DNA of 61,064 bases. Origin: Actinophytocola xinjiangensis. GTDB lineage: Bacteria > Actinomycetota > Actinomycetes > Mycobacteriales > Pseudonocardiaceae. Where the stretch lies: the NCBI RefSeq assembly GCF_001921215.1, contig NZ_MSIF01000037.1:1-61064 (forward strand), read 5' to 3'. The number at the start of each line of letters is the position of its first letter. Position 1 is the stretch's first letter. The notes beneath the pieces are model-generated. The model searched no databases, was not told where the DNA came from, and saw nothing but the letters and a program-made list of their open reading frames with translations. A program made the translations under genes and the position numbers. This document shows, in pieces, positions 33,674 to 42,985 of this stretch.

Positions 33674-34324
33674 ATGACGGCACACTTCTGGGACGCCCAG
33701 GCCGACCGTTTCGACGAGGCCCCCGACCACGGCCTGCGCGACGCCGAGGTCCGCGCGGCGTGGCGCGACCTGCTGCTCCCGGTCCTCCCCCCACCCCCGT
33801 CGACGATCGCCGATCTGGGGTGCGGGACCGGAAGCATCAGCGTCCTGCTCGCGGCCGAGGGCCACACCGTGACCGGCGTCGACCTGTCCGCCGCCATGGT
33901 CGCCGCCGCCACCGCCAAGGCCTTGTCCGCCTCGTTTGCCCCGCCCGCCGCGTCCGCCGCACCCGCCGCGTCCGACGAGGCGGCCGTGTCCGGCGTGGCC
34001 GGCGTCCGGCCGACCTTTCACCAGGGCGACGCGGCGACCCCGCCCCTGGAACCGGGCACGTTCGACGTCGTGTTCGCCCGGCATGTGCTGTGGGCACTGC
34101 CCGATCCGCTGGCCGTCCTCGGCCGGTGGATCGGGCTCCTGCGTCCCCAGGGTCGCCTGGTCCTGGTCGAGGGCCACTGGTCGTCCGGCGCCGGCCTCAC
34201 CGCCGCCCACACCACCGACCTGATCGCCGCCCACGGCCGGCAGGCCCACCTCGACCCCCTCACCGACCCCGTCTACTGGGGCGGCCCCATCACCGACGAG
34301 CGGTATCTCATCGTCAGCCCGTGA
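33674..34324 (+). CDS. class I SAM-dependent methyltransferase
   Basis: A 216-residue methyltransferase. Motif I is IADLGCGTGSISVLLA, motif II is TVTGVDLSAAM, and the post-I and motif III regions (FDVVFARHVLWALPDPLAVL; LVLVEGHW) are in order. Between motif II and the QGDA acidic loop there is an Ala/Pro-rich low-complexity insertion (ASFAPPAASAAPAAS) not usual for the family. GATAAT lies seven bases before the ATG, which suggests a leaderless transcript despite the close upstream MDR gene. The methyl acceptor is unknown. Confidence 0.85.
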   Translation: MTAHFWDAQADRFDEAPDHGLRDAEVRAAWRDLLLPVLPPPPSTIADLGCGTGSISVLLAAEGHTVTGVDLSAAMVAAATAKALSASFAPPAASAAPAASDEAAVSGVAGVRPTFHQGDAATPPLEPGTFDVVFARHVLWALPDPLAVLGRWIGLLRPQGRLVLVEGHWSSGAGLTAAHTTDLIAAHGRQAHLDPLTDPVYWGGPITDERYLIVSP

Positions 34325-34654
34325 GGCACCGGACGCAGTCCTCATTTCTGCATTCCACCGAGAGTGACCTCACCACGGACTGGGTCAAACTACCAGCCAG
34401 TAATCGCTCGATCTGATGTTCAGGGTTCTACTCTGGCCATGCCTTGGCCTCACGTGGGCAAGCGCATGCCTGACGGAATTACATGCCCGATCAAACAAAA
34501 GCCCTGGCCAAGACCACAGAGGACTGCCAGAACCGATCCTTTTGCGACCTACGACGACGGCTTGCACAACGGGGGGTGTCAAGAGCTGTGCCCAGACCGC
34601 AACGCGGTATAACTTGCCCGGTACATGATCGTCGATCAGAAAGTGAGGAAATTC
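34325..34654. other. lower-GC intergenic spacer
   Basis: About 330 bases without a credible gene between the methyltransferase and a small secreted protein. Base composition is visibly lower in GC than the flanks. TATAAC at 34608-34613 is a possible -10 for the downstream gene; I see no strong hairpin, tRNA-like fold or repeat. Confidence 0.5.
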
Positions 34655-34984
34655 GTGGCAAGTTGGGCCGGGAGGACCGTGGTCCTGACATTGACTCTGG
34701 TGTTGTTGGCGGCTGGCAGCACCATCGCCTCGGCCGCACCGCCGCTGCACCTTCCCTACAATTCACCGCGAGCCCAACTCGTGGCGGCACACAACGACTC
34801 GGCTCTCTCCACAGAGACCGGACAGACCGGGGAGGACGGTGCACCGCGATCGGCCCACGAGGCCGGTACCCCGCGACCGGGAAGCGGAACTCACGGGAGG
34901 ATCTCGTCCGCTGACCCGGGCGTCAGCCCGTCGCTACTGAGCCGAGTGGTGTGGCACATACTCAACGCCGCTGCCCTTCGCTAG
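34655..34984 (+). CDS. small secreted protein of unknown function
   Basis: About 109 residues. GTG start at 34655 preceded by AGTGAGGAA; an ATG at 34625 is also in frame. The N terminus is a clean Sec signal peptide: Arg, then VVLTLTLVLLAAG, then a cleavage-type ASA-APP near residue 28. The mature 80 residues are Ser/Thr/Gly/Pro-rich and probably disordered, ending in a short helix-like LLSRVVWHILNAAAL. No Cys. I know no family for it. Third-base GC is lower than in neighbours, so it may be recently acquired or weakly constrained. Confidence 0.5.
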   Translation: MASWAGRTVVLTLTLVLLAAGSTIASAAPPLHLPYNSPRAQLVAAHNDSALSTETGQTGEDGAPRSAHEAGTPRPGSGTHGRISSADPGVSPSLLSRVVWHILNAAALR

Positions 34985-35073
34985 TCGGTCACACCTGAGC
35001 CGCATGGCCGATTCGGACAGTGCTACCCACCGGTAATCCGTCCCCACGCGCGCATCACGGTCTCCGGAAGACT

Positions 35074-35109
35074 GGGGGTGGTCGAGGAACAGACTCCTCG
35101 ACCACCCCC
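35074..35109. terminator. long perfect hairpin, probable bidirectional terminator
   Basis: GGGGGTGGTCGAGGA (35074-35088) and TCCTCGACCACCCCC (35095-35109) form a perfect 15-base-pair stem with a six-base loop, in the 280-base gap after the small secreted protein gene. There is no T tract. A transcription terminator is most likely. Confidence 0.65.
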
Positions 35110-35264
35110 GGCGTCTCTCACCGACGAGTGGTACCTCCTCGATGAGACCCTGAGGCCCTCGCGCCACGGCCCTTGGTCCCGCCAGCACGGGACGTCCTCC
35201 CGCTGCGGGAGCCCGCGAATCCTGGTGCCATGGAGTCTGCGGACTCGGGAGCAGGTGACAGGCC

Positions 35265-36233
35265 ATGGACAGTGACGACCCTCGTGAGGCGATCGACCAC
35301 GCCCTGCACGCGGCGGTCAGGGCGCCGTCGGTGCACAACACCCAGCCGTGGCGGTTCGTGGTGCGGGGGCCGGTGGTGGAGGTGTGCCTGGACGGGGACC
35401 GGGTGCTGACCGTCGCCGATCCGGACGGGCGGGAGGCGCGGTTGTCCTGTGGGGCGGCCCTGTTGAACCTGCGGGTCGCGTTGCGGGCGGCCGGCCGGGC
35501 CGTGGTGGTCGACCCGTTGCCCGACCCCGCCCACCCCGAGCTTCTCGCCACCGTCCGGGTGGCGGGGCGCCGGCCGGCCACGCCGGCCGAGCGCGATCTC
35601 GCCGACGCCGTCGGCAACCGGACGACCAACCGGCGGCCGTTCGTCGACCGGATCGTGCCGGGGTCGGAACGGAGCGCGCTGGTCGCGGCGGCGGACGCCG
35701 AGGGCGCGCATCTCCTCCTGTTGGACACGCCGCGCGCGTTGGAGACGTTCGCGACGTTGCTGCGCCGGGCCGACCAGCGCCAGGAGGACGACCCGGACTA
35801 CCAGGCCGAGCTCCGGGCCTGGACGACCGGCGACCCGGCCCGGCACGACGGTGTGCCCAGCGCCGCCGGCGGGCCACGGCCGGCCGGCACGCCACTGCTC
35901 AAGCTGCGTGACTACCCGGGCCGGCGCACCGCCGAGCGGGAGTTCGAGCAGGACCCGCTGGTGGCGATGGTGACCACCGCCGGCGACACCGCGCTCGACC
36001 ATCTCCGTGCGGGGCAGGCGATGCAGCGCGCGTTGCTGGTCGCCACCTCCGCCGGGCTCGGGGCGTCGTTCTTCTCCCAGCCGATCGAGCAGCCCGACCT
36101 CCGGGCGGCGCTGCGCACCGGCCTCACCGCCGGGGCGCACCCGCAGGCGGTGCTGCGGATCGGCTACGGCCACCGGGGGGCGCCCACTCCGCGCCGCCCG
36201 GTGGCCGAGGTGACCAGCTACCGCACCGAGTAG
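35265..36233 (+). CDS. Acg-family nitroreductase-like protein
   Basis: A 322-residue protein of the Acg (Rv2032-like) family, which has the nitroreductase fold with two FMN-type halves in one chain. Typical features are AVRAPSVHNTQPWRFVV near the N terminus, GNRTTNRRPF in the middle, and AGLGASFFSQPIE near the end. Mycobacterial Acg is a DosR-regulated protein that seems to sequester FMN rather than reduce nitro compounds. I looked for a DosR-type palindrome upstream and found none. Start ATG at 35265. Convergent with the subtilase gene, overlapping it by 16 bases. Confidence 0.85.
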   Translation: MDSDDPREAIDHALHAAVRAPSVHNTQPWRFVVRGPVVEVCLDGDRVLTVADPDGREARLSCGAALLNLRVALRAAGRAVVVDPLPDPAHPELLATVRVAGRRPATPAERDLADAVGNRTTNRRPFVDRIVPGSERSALVAAADAEGAHLLLLDTPRALETFATLLRRADQRQEDDPDYQAELRAWTTGDPARHDGVPSAAGGPRPAGTPLLKLRDYPGRRTAEREFEQDPLVAMVTTAGDTALDHLRAGQAMQRALLVATSAGLGASFFSQPIEQPDLRAALRTGLTAGAHPQAVLRIGYGHRGAPTPRRPVAEVTSYRTE

Positions 36234-39200
36234 GCGTCGACGAGTGTCTGGGTGACGGTCCTGCCTTCCTGGCCGGTGGCGCTGGCCCGCACCGACACCG
36301 TCTCGCCCGCCCTGGGCAGCGACAGCGACACCACGCCGAACGTGCCGTCGGGCAGCGGGACCACCACCGACGGCACCCAGCGTTCGCCGTGGTCGGTGGA
36401 GGTCCAGAAGCGCAACGTGCCGCGCTCAGCGACGATCGGGCCGGACTGTCCGACCGTTGTGGACAGTCGCACCTGGATGGTGACGGGGTGGCGGGCGCGC
36501 AGCTGGCCGGTCTGGTCGGTGTTCGGTTCGTAGCCGACGTTGAGCAGCTGCGTCGGGTTGTTGAACGGGCCCGACTCCGGCGGCGCCTCCGAGGTGAACG
36601 TCCACGACGTGTCCGCCCGGGTCGCGAAGGGCAGCGTGTCCTGGTCGGGCGTGATGCTGTGCTCCAGCCGGTAGTTCGCCCGTTCCGTCGGCACGTCGAA
36701 GTACCGCGTCGCCCTCGGCGCCACCTCGACGCCCTCGCGGAACAGGCGCAGCGTGATCGGCCCCAACGAGTCGAGTGCCTGGCCGGTGTGCTGGCCGTCG
36801 CTCAGGTCGATGGGCACGTTGAGCGAGCGGCGGCTCTGCTGCACGCCGATCGCCGCCGGCGCCACGCCGGAGAACCACGAGCGCGTGATCCGCTCACCGG
36901 GGCGGAAGCTGTTGCGGTAGGTCCCGAGGTCGACCGGGCCGCGAACCCGTTGGCTCCACAGCACGTCCTCGCGCGCGGTCAGCTTCTCCACCACCTTCGC
37001 CGGGGCGCTCCGCTCGCGCCAGAACCCGAGCGGGGCGCTGACCAGCGGTGTCGCGGCGTAGCGCAGTTCGAGCAGGTCGGCCTGGTCCTGGCGCACCGTG
37101 CGGTAGTCGTGGACCTCGGTGGCCAGCTGCCGCACCTGCCTGGCGTCGAGGTGGAACCGCGGCGGGTCGGGGATGGTCGGCGAGTCCAGCAGCAGCTCGT
37201 AGGCGTCGGCCTGGCCGGGGCGCGGGTGGTCACCGGCGACCAGGCGCCAGTGGGTCTGGAACAGCGACCGGCCGGTGCGCACCGGGTCGGTCGGCTCGAC
37301 GAACACACCGCCGTTCTCGACGTCGGCGCCCGGCGCGTAGATGATGCTGCCGACCGTGCCGTCGTCGACGGCGTCGCGGTGGACGTAGTGCAGGGCAAGG
37401 CGTTGCGTGGTGGTCGACGCACCGGCGACGGTCGCCGGCCGCACCGGCAGCGCGCGGCGCGCGTCGATGGTGAGCGTGACGTCGGAGTCCACCCGCACCT
37501 CGGACTCACCGGCGAGCGAGATCGACGCCGGCTCGTCGCCGTCGGCGGGGGTCTCCACCCGGGCGACGATGCTGAACGCCCCGGGTGCGACCCGCGCGGT
37601 CACCTGGCCGTTCTCGTCGAGCTGGGTGGTGATCAGGCCGCCGCCGTAACGCTGGGTCAGGTCGTCGACGTTGCCCAGCCAGACGGTGCCGCCGGCCCAC
37701 GGCTGGCCCCGGCGGTCCAGCACCGTCAGGTGCACGTCGCGGCGCGGCGCCTCGACGGCGGCGTTGAGCGGCAGCGTGGTGTTCTCCTTGCCGGGCCTGG
37801 CGATCGTGACCAGACCGGCGTAGAGGCCGGGGTTGCCCAGCGTCGGGTCGACGGTGACGGTGACGGTCCCGGTGGCGCCCGGTTCGAGGGTCAACACGCT
37901 CGGCTCGACGACGAACATGTCGTCCGGGGCCTGCTCGTTCCAGTGGTTCTTGGCCGAGTCGGTGAAGGTGAGCGACTCGGTCCCCTCGCCGGTGTTGGTG
38001 ATCGTCACCGGGATGCTCGACGACTGCTGGCCCTCCGGCCAGCGGCGGAACCGGAAGTCGACGGACGCGCGGTCGTAGCTCAGGGTCTCGCCGACGGCGT
38101 CGGTCAGGTCGAGGACGCCGGCGCCCTCGGCGTTGGGCGCGGGGAAGGCGACCTGCGCGTCGGCCGTGGTCATCAGGGTGTTCTTGACCTCGCGCCAGGT
38201 CCAGTCCGGGTGGCGCTGGAGCAGCAGGGCGGCGGCGCCGGCGACGTGCGGGGTGGCCATCGAGGTGCCGGTCATCGCGACGTACGGGTCGCCGCCGCCG
38301 GCGCGGGCGCCGAGGATGTCGACGCCGGGCGCGGTCAGGTCGGGCTTGGCGCGGTAGGTGCCCCGGGTGGGGCCGTTGCCGGAGCCGTACATCGGCAGCA
38401 GGTTGCGCCCGGCGTTGCCGACGGTCAGCGCGCTTTCCGCGACGCCGGGCGAGTCGACGGTGCCCGGCCCCGGCCCGAAGTTGCCGGCCGCGACGACGAA
38501 CAGCGCGCCGGTGCTCTCGGTGAGGTTCTCCAGGGCCTCGACGACCGGGTCGTCGCCCTCGCCGGCGGTGGCGCCGAGGCTGAGGTTGACCACGTCCGCG
38601 CCCTGCGCGGCGGCCCACTCCATGCCGCTGATCACCCACGACTGCTGGCCCCGGCCCTCGTCGTCGAGCACCTTGGCCGACATCAGCCGCGAGTCGAACG
38701 CGACGCCCCGGCGGGCCCCGTCCGCGGCGGCCCCGCTGCCGCCGACGATCGAGGCGACGTGCGTGCCGTGCCCGTGGCCGTCGCCGGCGGTGGCCTCGTC
38801 GGTGAAGTTGACCTCCTCGGCGACCCGGCCGGCGAGGTCCGGGTGGTCGGTGTCCACGCCGGTGTCGAGCACGGCGACGTCGACGCCCGCACCGGTGAGC
38901 CCGCCGTCCCACGCGCCGGGCGCGCCGACCGCGTCGAGGTTCCAGTCCAGCGCGGCGGTGGTGACCGGGCGGTCGAGCCACACCCGGCTCACCCCGGCGG
39001 AGCGGGTACCGAGCGTGCGGGCGAAGCTGGTGGCGCCGCGCTTGGGCAGCTCCACGGCCGTCGCACCGATGCTGGGCAGTTCCTTCGCCGCCCGCAACGT
39101 GCCGACGCCGGGGGCACCGCGCACGATCAGCGGCAGGGCGTCGGTGTGCGCGTCGCCGTAGCCCATCTCCACCAGCGCGGTGACGTTGAACAGGTCCATC

Positions 39201-39514
39201 TCCAGCACGTCCGGCACGAGATGAGCCACCCCGTCCGGGATGACGTAGGCGTCCTCGCCCCGGGTGAACGTGGTGAACGAGGCCGCCGAGTCCTCTCCCC
39301 CGGCCGGCTCGACGACCGTCACCGGACGCCCGCCGGAGGTGTCCACCGTGACCCGGTCCCCGGTGATCAGCGTGACCGCCTCACCGGCGGCGGCCGGCGC
39401 GGCGGCTGGCGGCGGATCCGCCGACGCCGGGCCGAGAGGCACCGCCATCGTCACCGCGGTCGCGAGCACGACGAGAAGGACGGACCGGGGGCGCGGACAT
39501 CTGCGGGACGACAT
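36218..39514 (-). CDS. secreted subtilisin-like serine peptidase (S8), large multidomain
   Basis: A 1098-residue secreted protease. Signal peptide: MSSRRCPRPR then a hydrophobic core and cleavage near PASA-DPP (about residue 33). A prodomain follows. The catalytic triad is Asp217 (VAVLDTGVDTDHPDLAGR), His252 (GHGHGTHVASIVGG) and Ser418 (MTGTSMATPHVAGAAAL). After the peptidase domain come beta-rich domains, including a segment with TITNTGEGTESLTFTDS, of the sort that bind substrate or cell wall. The ATG at 39514 gives the best signal peptide; the frame is open to 39580. This is a nutritional or developmental exoprotease of filamentous actinobacteria. The next gene on this strand lies upstream with its own control. 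Confidence 0.92.
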   Translation of the reverse strand: MSSRRCPRPRSVLLVVLATAVTMAVPLGPASADPPPAAAPAAAGEAVTLITGDRVTVDTSGGRPVTVVEPAGGEDSAASFTTFTRGEDAYVIPDGVAHLVPDVLEMDLFNVTALVEMGYGDAHTDALPLIVRGAPGVGTLRAAKELPSIGATAVELPKRGATSFARTLGTRSAGVSRVWLDRPVTTAALDWNLDAVGAPGAWDGGLTGAGVDVAVLDTGVDTDHPDLAGRVAEEVNFTDEATAGDGHGHGTHVASIVGGSGAAADGARRGVAFDSRLMSAKVLDDEGRGQQSWVISGMEWAAAQGADVVNLSLGATAGEGDDPVVEALENLTESTGALFVVAAGNFGPGPGTVDSPGVAESALTVGNAGRNLLPMYGSGNGPTRGTYRAKPDLTAPGVDILGARAGGGDPYVAMTGTSMATPHVAGAAALLLQRHPDWTWREVKNTLMTTADAQVAFPAPNAEGAGVLDLTDAVGETLSYDRASVDFRFRRWPEGQQSSSIPVTITNTGEGTESLTFTDSAKNHWNEQAPDDMFVVEPSVLTLEPGATGTVTVTVDPTLGNPGLYAGLVTIARPGKENTTLPLNAAVEAPRRDVHLTVLDRRGQPWAGGTVWLGNVDDLTQRYGGGLITTQLDENGQVTARVAPGAFSIVARVETPADGDEPASISLAGESEVRVDSDVTLTIDARRALPVRPATVAGASTTTQRLALHYVHRDAVDDGTVGSIIYAPGADVENGGVFVEPTDPVRTGRSLFQTHWRLVAGDHPRPGQADAYELLLDSPTIPDPPRFHLDARQVRQLATEVHDYRTVRQDQADLLELRYAATPLVSAPLGFWRERSAPAKVVEKLTAREDVLWSQRVRGPVDLGTYRNSFRPGERITRSWFSGVAPAAIGVQQSRRSLNVPIDLSDGQHTGQALDSLGPITLRLFREGVEVAPRATRYFDVPTERANYRLEHSITPDQDTLPFATRADTSWTFTSEAPPESGPFNNPTQLLNVGYEPNTDQTGQLRARHPVTIQVRLSTTVGQSGPIVAERGTLRFWTSTDHGERWVPSVVVPLPDGTFGVVSLSLPRAGETVSVRASATGQEGRTVTQTLVDAYSVR

Positions 39515-39605
39515 GCCACCAACGTCTACCGGCGACATGGTGGTCAGGGGAACGCCCGCGCGGTGGCAACATCTCGCCATGTCCGAAGTACGACACCGGC
39601 GGGTG

Positions 39606-42572
39606 TCACTCGTCGACGGTCACCTGGCTGCCGGCGGGGCGACTCACCGGGATGGCGACGTCACCGGTCGGCAGGTGACGGACCCGGTCGTGGACGGCCG
39701 CCGCGCGGGTGATGTTGCCCATCCTGAGGTAGAGGTCGGCTGCCCGCTTCCAGGCCGAGATGGCGTCCTCGATCTCGCCATCGGCGTGGCACACGGTGCC
39801 GAGCGCGACCAGCGCGGGTGCCTCGACCACCTGATCACGGGTCTGCTCGCAGATGTCGAGCGCGACCCGGATGGTTCCGCGGGCATTAGCGGTGCGGCCC
39901 TGGGCGATGTCGAGTTCGGCGAGGGCGAGACACGCGCGCGCCGTTTCCCTCTGGTCCGGGATTCCTTCCGCGACACCGCGCGCCCGGGCCAGGTGCGACG
40001 CGGCCAGTGCGTGGTCGCCGCGCACGGTGTGCAGGATCCCGAACTCGATCAGAATCGCGGCATGCGCCGACTGCTCCCGGATGCGCAGGGCGATTCTCCT
40101 GGCCTCGTCCAGCCGGACGAACGCCTCGTCGTGCTGATCGTTGGCCGCGAGCACCGTGGCGATTCTGTAGTGGTACCAACACCTTCCCTCATCGTCGTTA
40201 TTCTCCTCCACGAGAGCCATTCCCTGGCGCCACCAGTTCATCGCGGCCGCGGTGTCTCCCCGCACCATCTCCAGTTTGCCGAGATGGATGAGCGCGGCGG
40301 ACCGTCCACGTGGGACATCGTGTTCGATGGCCAGCCGCAGGGCTTCCTCCAGTGTCCGTCGGGCGTCGACCACCTCACCCAGGGTCAGCTTGGTCATGGC
40401 GGAGCCGAGCAACGACGAGGTCAGATCCTCGTGATCCCCGGTCAGCGTCGTGACCCGCACGGTCAGGTCCCTGATCCGAAGACTGTCCTCGTGGGCGCCG
40501 AACCGGTCGCAGAACGTCGCCACCGGGTCGCCGAGCCGGTAGGTGTACCGGCGGAGGTCGACGTCGGACGCGGAGAAGACGATGGCCGCGAGGAGGTTGT
40601 TCCGCTCGCGCAGGAACCACTCCCGGGCGTGCACGTTGTCCACGAACGCCACCGGGTGCTGATCGATCTCCGCCGAGCCCGGCGGCCGCAGATAGGTCGA
40701 GTAGGCGAGGCACGCGGCGTCGGTCACCGCCGCCAGGTAGAAGCGCAGCATGCGTTCGACCGTCGCGTGCCGGTCGGCCGGCTCGTCGGTCTCGGCGCAG
40801 TAGACGGCGAACTCCGCCAGCAGGTCGTGCAGCCGGTAGCGACCAACCACCGGCTGTTCGACGAGGTGCGCCTCGATCAGTTTCGCCAGGCTTCGGTTGG
40901 TGTCCAGCATGGTCCGACCGTCACCGGCGGCGGCCGCCTCGATACTGATGTCGGGACCCGGATGCAGTCCGATCACCCGGAACAGGCGGCGTTCCGGCTC
41001 GTCGAGCGAGTCGTAGGACTGGGCGAACAGCGCGCCGACGTTGACGGTGCCGTCCTGGTCACCGAGGTCGACGACCAGCCGCCGTCGCGTGAGCTGATCG
41101 GCGACCTCGGCGATCGGCCCGTCAGGACAGGTCGCCGCGAAGGCGGTGGCGACACTGATCGCCACCGGCAGGCCGCTACAGCGCTCGACCAGACCGGCAC
41201 GGTCGGCCGCGTCGAGTTCCCGGTGGGGGCCAAGCTGGGTGATGAGCAGTTCGTCCGCGTCGGACGGTGTCATCGCGCGGACGGTGATCCGGCGCGCGCC
41301 CACGGTGGTTCCCAGTGAGGTCAACCGCCGGCGGCTCGTGATGACGACCAGAGCACCCGCCAGTCTCGGCAGGAGATCGCGGACATGGTCGTTGTCGCGC
41401 ACATTGTCCAAAATCACCAGAGTATCTCGTTCACCCAGCAGCCGGGACAACAGAAACGTCCGCTCCTGAGGACTCCCGTCCGGCCGGTGTCCACATGCGA
41501 TGATGAAATCATCCACGACCTGAGCGGGATCGACAATTGTCCTGTCCGAGTAACCACTGAGATTCGCCACGAGGACACCACCAGGGAACCGGTCGCGGAC
41601 CCGGTGTCCCCAATGGACCACCAGTGCGGTCTTGCCGATACCGGCCGGCCCGGCGACGATCACCACTCCCCTGGCCGGTTCGCCCGTGCGTGGTGTGGTC
41701 AGTGAGTGCAGCCGTTCGAGCGGTTCGGCTTGGCCGACGAAGTCGACGTCCTGTGGAAGCAGGTCGGGCGCCACCCGTTCCGGCGGTCGGGAACCGTTGT
41801 GGCGCACCACGATCGGCGAGGTCGGGAGGGTGCTCCCGCGCAGCAGGTCGTGCTGGCGCAGCAGTTCGTCGGCGGCGTCGATCTCGTCGTTGTCGAGCAG
41901 TGCGCGCCGCACGGCCTGCACGTAGCCCATGGCGTCGCGCTGCCGGCCGACGACGTAGAGCGCCTTGATGCGGTGCACCGCGAGCCGGTAGTGCCGGTGG
42001 TGGTCGAACGGGAGATCGTCCAGCCGGCGCAGGACGTCCTGACTCCTGCCCAGACCGTCGAGCGCGCGCAGCAGCACGTCGTAGGCCGGTGCCCACAGGT
42101 CGGCGTCGGCGATCGATCTGCGGTGTTCGGCCGGGTGTCCCAGCAGGTCCGCGAACGGACGGCTCGTCCACAACCGCACGGCGCGCTCCAGCAGTTCGCC
42201 GGCCTGCTCGTACTCCCCGGCCTGGACCAGTTCCTCACCGCGCCTGACGGCGTCCTGCAGCCACCAGTAGTCGACCTCGTCGCGTTCGACGTCCAGTCGC
42301 AGCATGCCGTTGCGCCAGCGCAGGTCGGGAACCGGATCCAGCTGGTCCAGGCCTTCCCTGGCGAGTTGGGCATACCGCTGGACGGTGTCCGGGTTCACCC
42401 GCCCGATGCCGGGCCACACCCACCGGATGACCGTCTCCAACGACACCTCCTGCCCCGGGTGCAGCAGCAGGACCGCGAGGAGCCCTCGTGGTTTGGGTCG
42501 TTGCCAATCAAGGTTGAAATTGTCTCGAACGCGTAACGACGTCGGACCGAGAATGCAGAATCTGTATCCCAC
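39606..42572 (-). CDS. AfsR/SARP-family regulator with NB-ARC and TPR domains
   Basis: A 988-residue AfsR-like activator. Residues 1-90 are an OmpR-type winged helix (RFCILGPTSLRV...LLHPGQEVSLETVIRWVWPG), 100-250 the bacterial transcriptional activator (BTAD) domain, about 300-560 an NB-ARC ATPase (Walker A VAGPAGIGKTALVV near 310; TLVILDNVRD), and 680-960 TPR-like repeats. These regulators bind direct repeats 11 bp apart and recruit RNA polymerase to secondary-metabolite genes. Exactly such repeats lie in the gap between this gene and the divergent peptide/ThiF genes. GTG start at 42572. It is the likely pathway-specific activator of the 42.9-44.1 kb RiPP-like pair. Confidence 0.92.
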   Translation of the reverse strand: MGYRFCILGPTSLRVRDNFNLDWQRPKPRGLLAVLLLHPGQEVSLETVIRWVWPGIGRVNPDTVQRYAQLAREGLDQLDPVPDLRWRNGMLRLDVERDEVDYWWLQDAVRRGEELVQAGEYEQAGELLERAVRLWTSRPFADLLGHPAEHRRSIADADLWAPAYDVLLRALDGLGRSQDVLRRLDDLPFDHHRHYRLAVHRIKALYVVGRQRDAMGYVQAVRRALLDNDEIDAADELLRQHDLLRGSTLPTSPIVVRHNGSRPPERVAPDLLPQDVDFVGQAEPLERLHSLTTPRTGEPARGVVIVAGPAGIGKTALVVHWGHRVRDRFPGGVLVANLSGYSDRTIVDPAQVVDDFIIACGHRPDGSPQERTFLLSRLLGERDTLVILDNVRDNDHVRDLLPRLAGALVVITSRRRLTSLGTTVGARRITVRAMTPSDADELLITQLGPHRELDAADRAGLVERCSGLPVAISVATAFAATCPDGPIAEVADQLTRRRLVVDLGDQDGTVNVGALFAQSYDSLDEPERRLFRVIGLHPGPDISIEAAAAGDGRTMLDTNRSLAKLIEAHLVEQPVVGRYRLHDLLAEFAVYCAETDEPADRHATVERMLRFYLAAVTDAACLAYSTYLRPPGSAEIDQHPVAFVDNVHAREWFLRERNNLLAAIVFSASDVDLRRYTYRLGDPVATFCDRFGAHEDSLRIRDLTVRVTTLTGDHEDLTSSLLGSAMTKLTLGEVVDARRTLEEALRLAIEHDVPRGRSAALIHLGKLEMVRGDTAAAMNWWRQGMALVEENNDDEGRCWYHYRIATVLAANDQHDEAFVRLDEARRIALRIREQSAHAAILIEFGILHTVRGDHALAASHLARARGVAEGIPDQRETARACLALAELDIAQGRTANARGTIRVALDICEQTRDQVVEAPALVALGTVCHADGEIEDAISAWKRAADLYLRMGNITRAAAVHDRVRHLPTGDVAIPVSRPAGSQVTVDE

Positions 42573-42777
42573 CAGCGTGCCCTTCGCTGGAGACCATCCC
42601 CGACAAGATGAGAGTGTGCGGGCATTTCGGTCGACCGATCCAGCGCACTCATCTTTCGAAATCGTTCCGTTATCGTTGACGAGAAAGCGATCTTCTCAAT
42701 GCGCGTGCAGATGCTCGTGCGATGTCCAGGAAGTGTCCTGTTCATGTCCACCCACCGCCGCCGCCCGCCGGACACAC

Positions 42778-42821
42778 TGTCGGGATTCTGTCGGGATATC
42801 CGCCGGATTTCGTCCGGCTCG
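42778..42821 (+). promoter_or_regulatory. 11-bp-pitch direct repeats, probable SARP binding site
   Basis: TGTCGGGATTC (42778-42788) and TGTCGGGATAT (42789-42799) are adjacent direct repeats, then CCGCCGGATTT (42800-42810) and CGTCCGGCTCG (42811-42821) continue in the same 11-base register with more changes. This is a heptamer plus 4-base spacer array, the form of SARP/AfsR operators. It lies in the 311-base gap between the SARP gene and the small peptide gene, ending 62 bases before the peptide start. Confidence 0.65.
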
Positions 42822-42883
42822 GTGGGAGACGCTGGACACCGTCGGCCAGCGGGGGCCGGCGAAACGGGAGGGGGTGACCGGTA

Positions 42884-42949
42884 ATGATCCACTTCGATGA
42901 CTCCGACCAGCGGATGATGTTCTGCTCCGACAAGGAACAGAGCTCGTAA
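42884..42949 (+). CDS. 21-residue peptide, putative precursor for the ThiF-like enzyme
   Basis: A short ORF with a strong GGGAGGGGG ribosome-binding site about ten bases before its ATG, and a TAA stop 36 bases before the ThiF-like gene. The peptide begins MIHFDD, carries MMFC around residues 11-14 (single Cys14) and ends KEQSS. It is acidic and polar with no signal sequence. Its position directly before an E1-like enzyme that carries a peptide-recognition domain is just the layout of microcin C-type systems (short MccA peptide, MccB enzyme). Unlike MccA it ends in Ser rather than Asn. It is too short for ordinary gene callers. Function as a substrate is inference from context. Confidence 0.55.
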   Translation: MIHFDDSDQRMMFCSDKEQSS

Positions 42950-42985
42950 CCCGATGAGTGCGTGACGAGGTGCGGGGAGGTTTCC

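Noticed and set aside
34985-35264. DosR-type palindrome before the Acg-like gene
   Set aside because: Acg genes in mycobacteria have DosR boxes, but nothing here matches the known palindrome beyond chance GGTCCC-like fragments.
42951-42965. Tiny ATG-AGT-GCG-TGA ORF between the 21-codon ORF and the ThiF-like gene
   Set aside because: Only three codons long and without a ribosome-binding site; no biological meaning seen.
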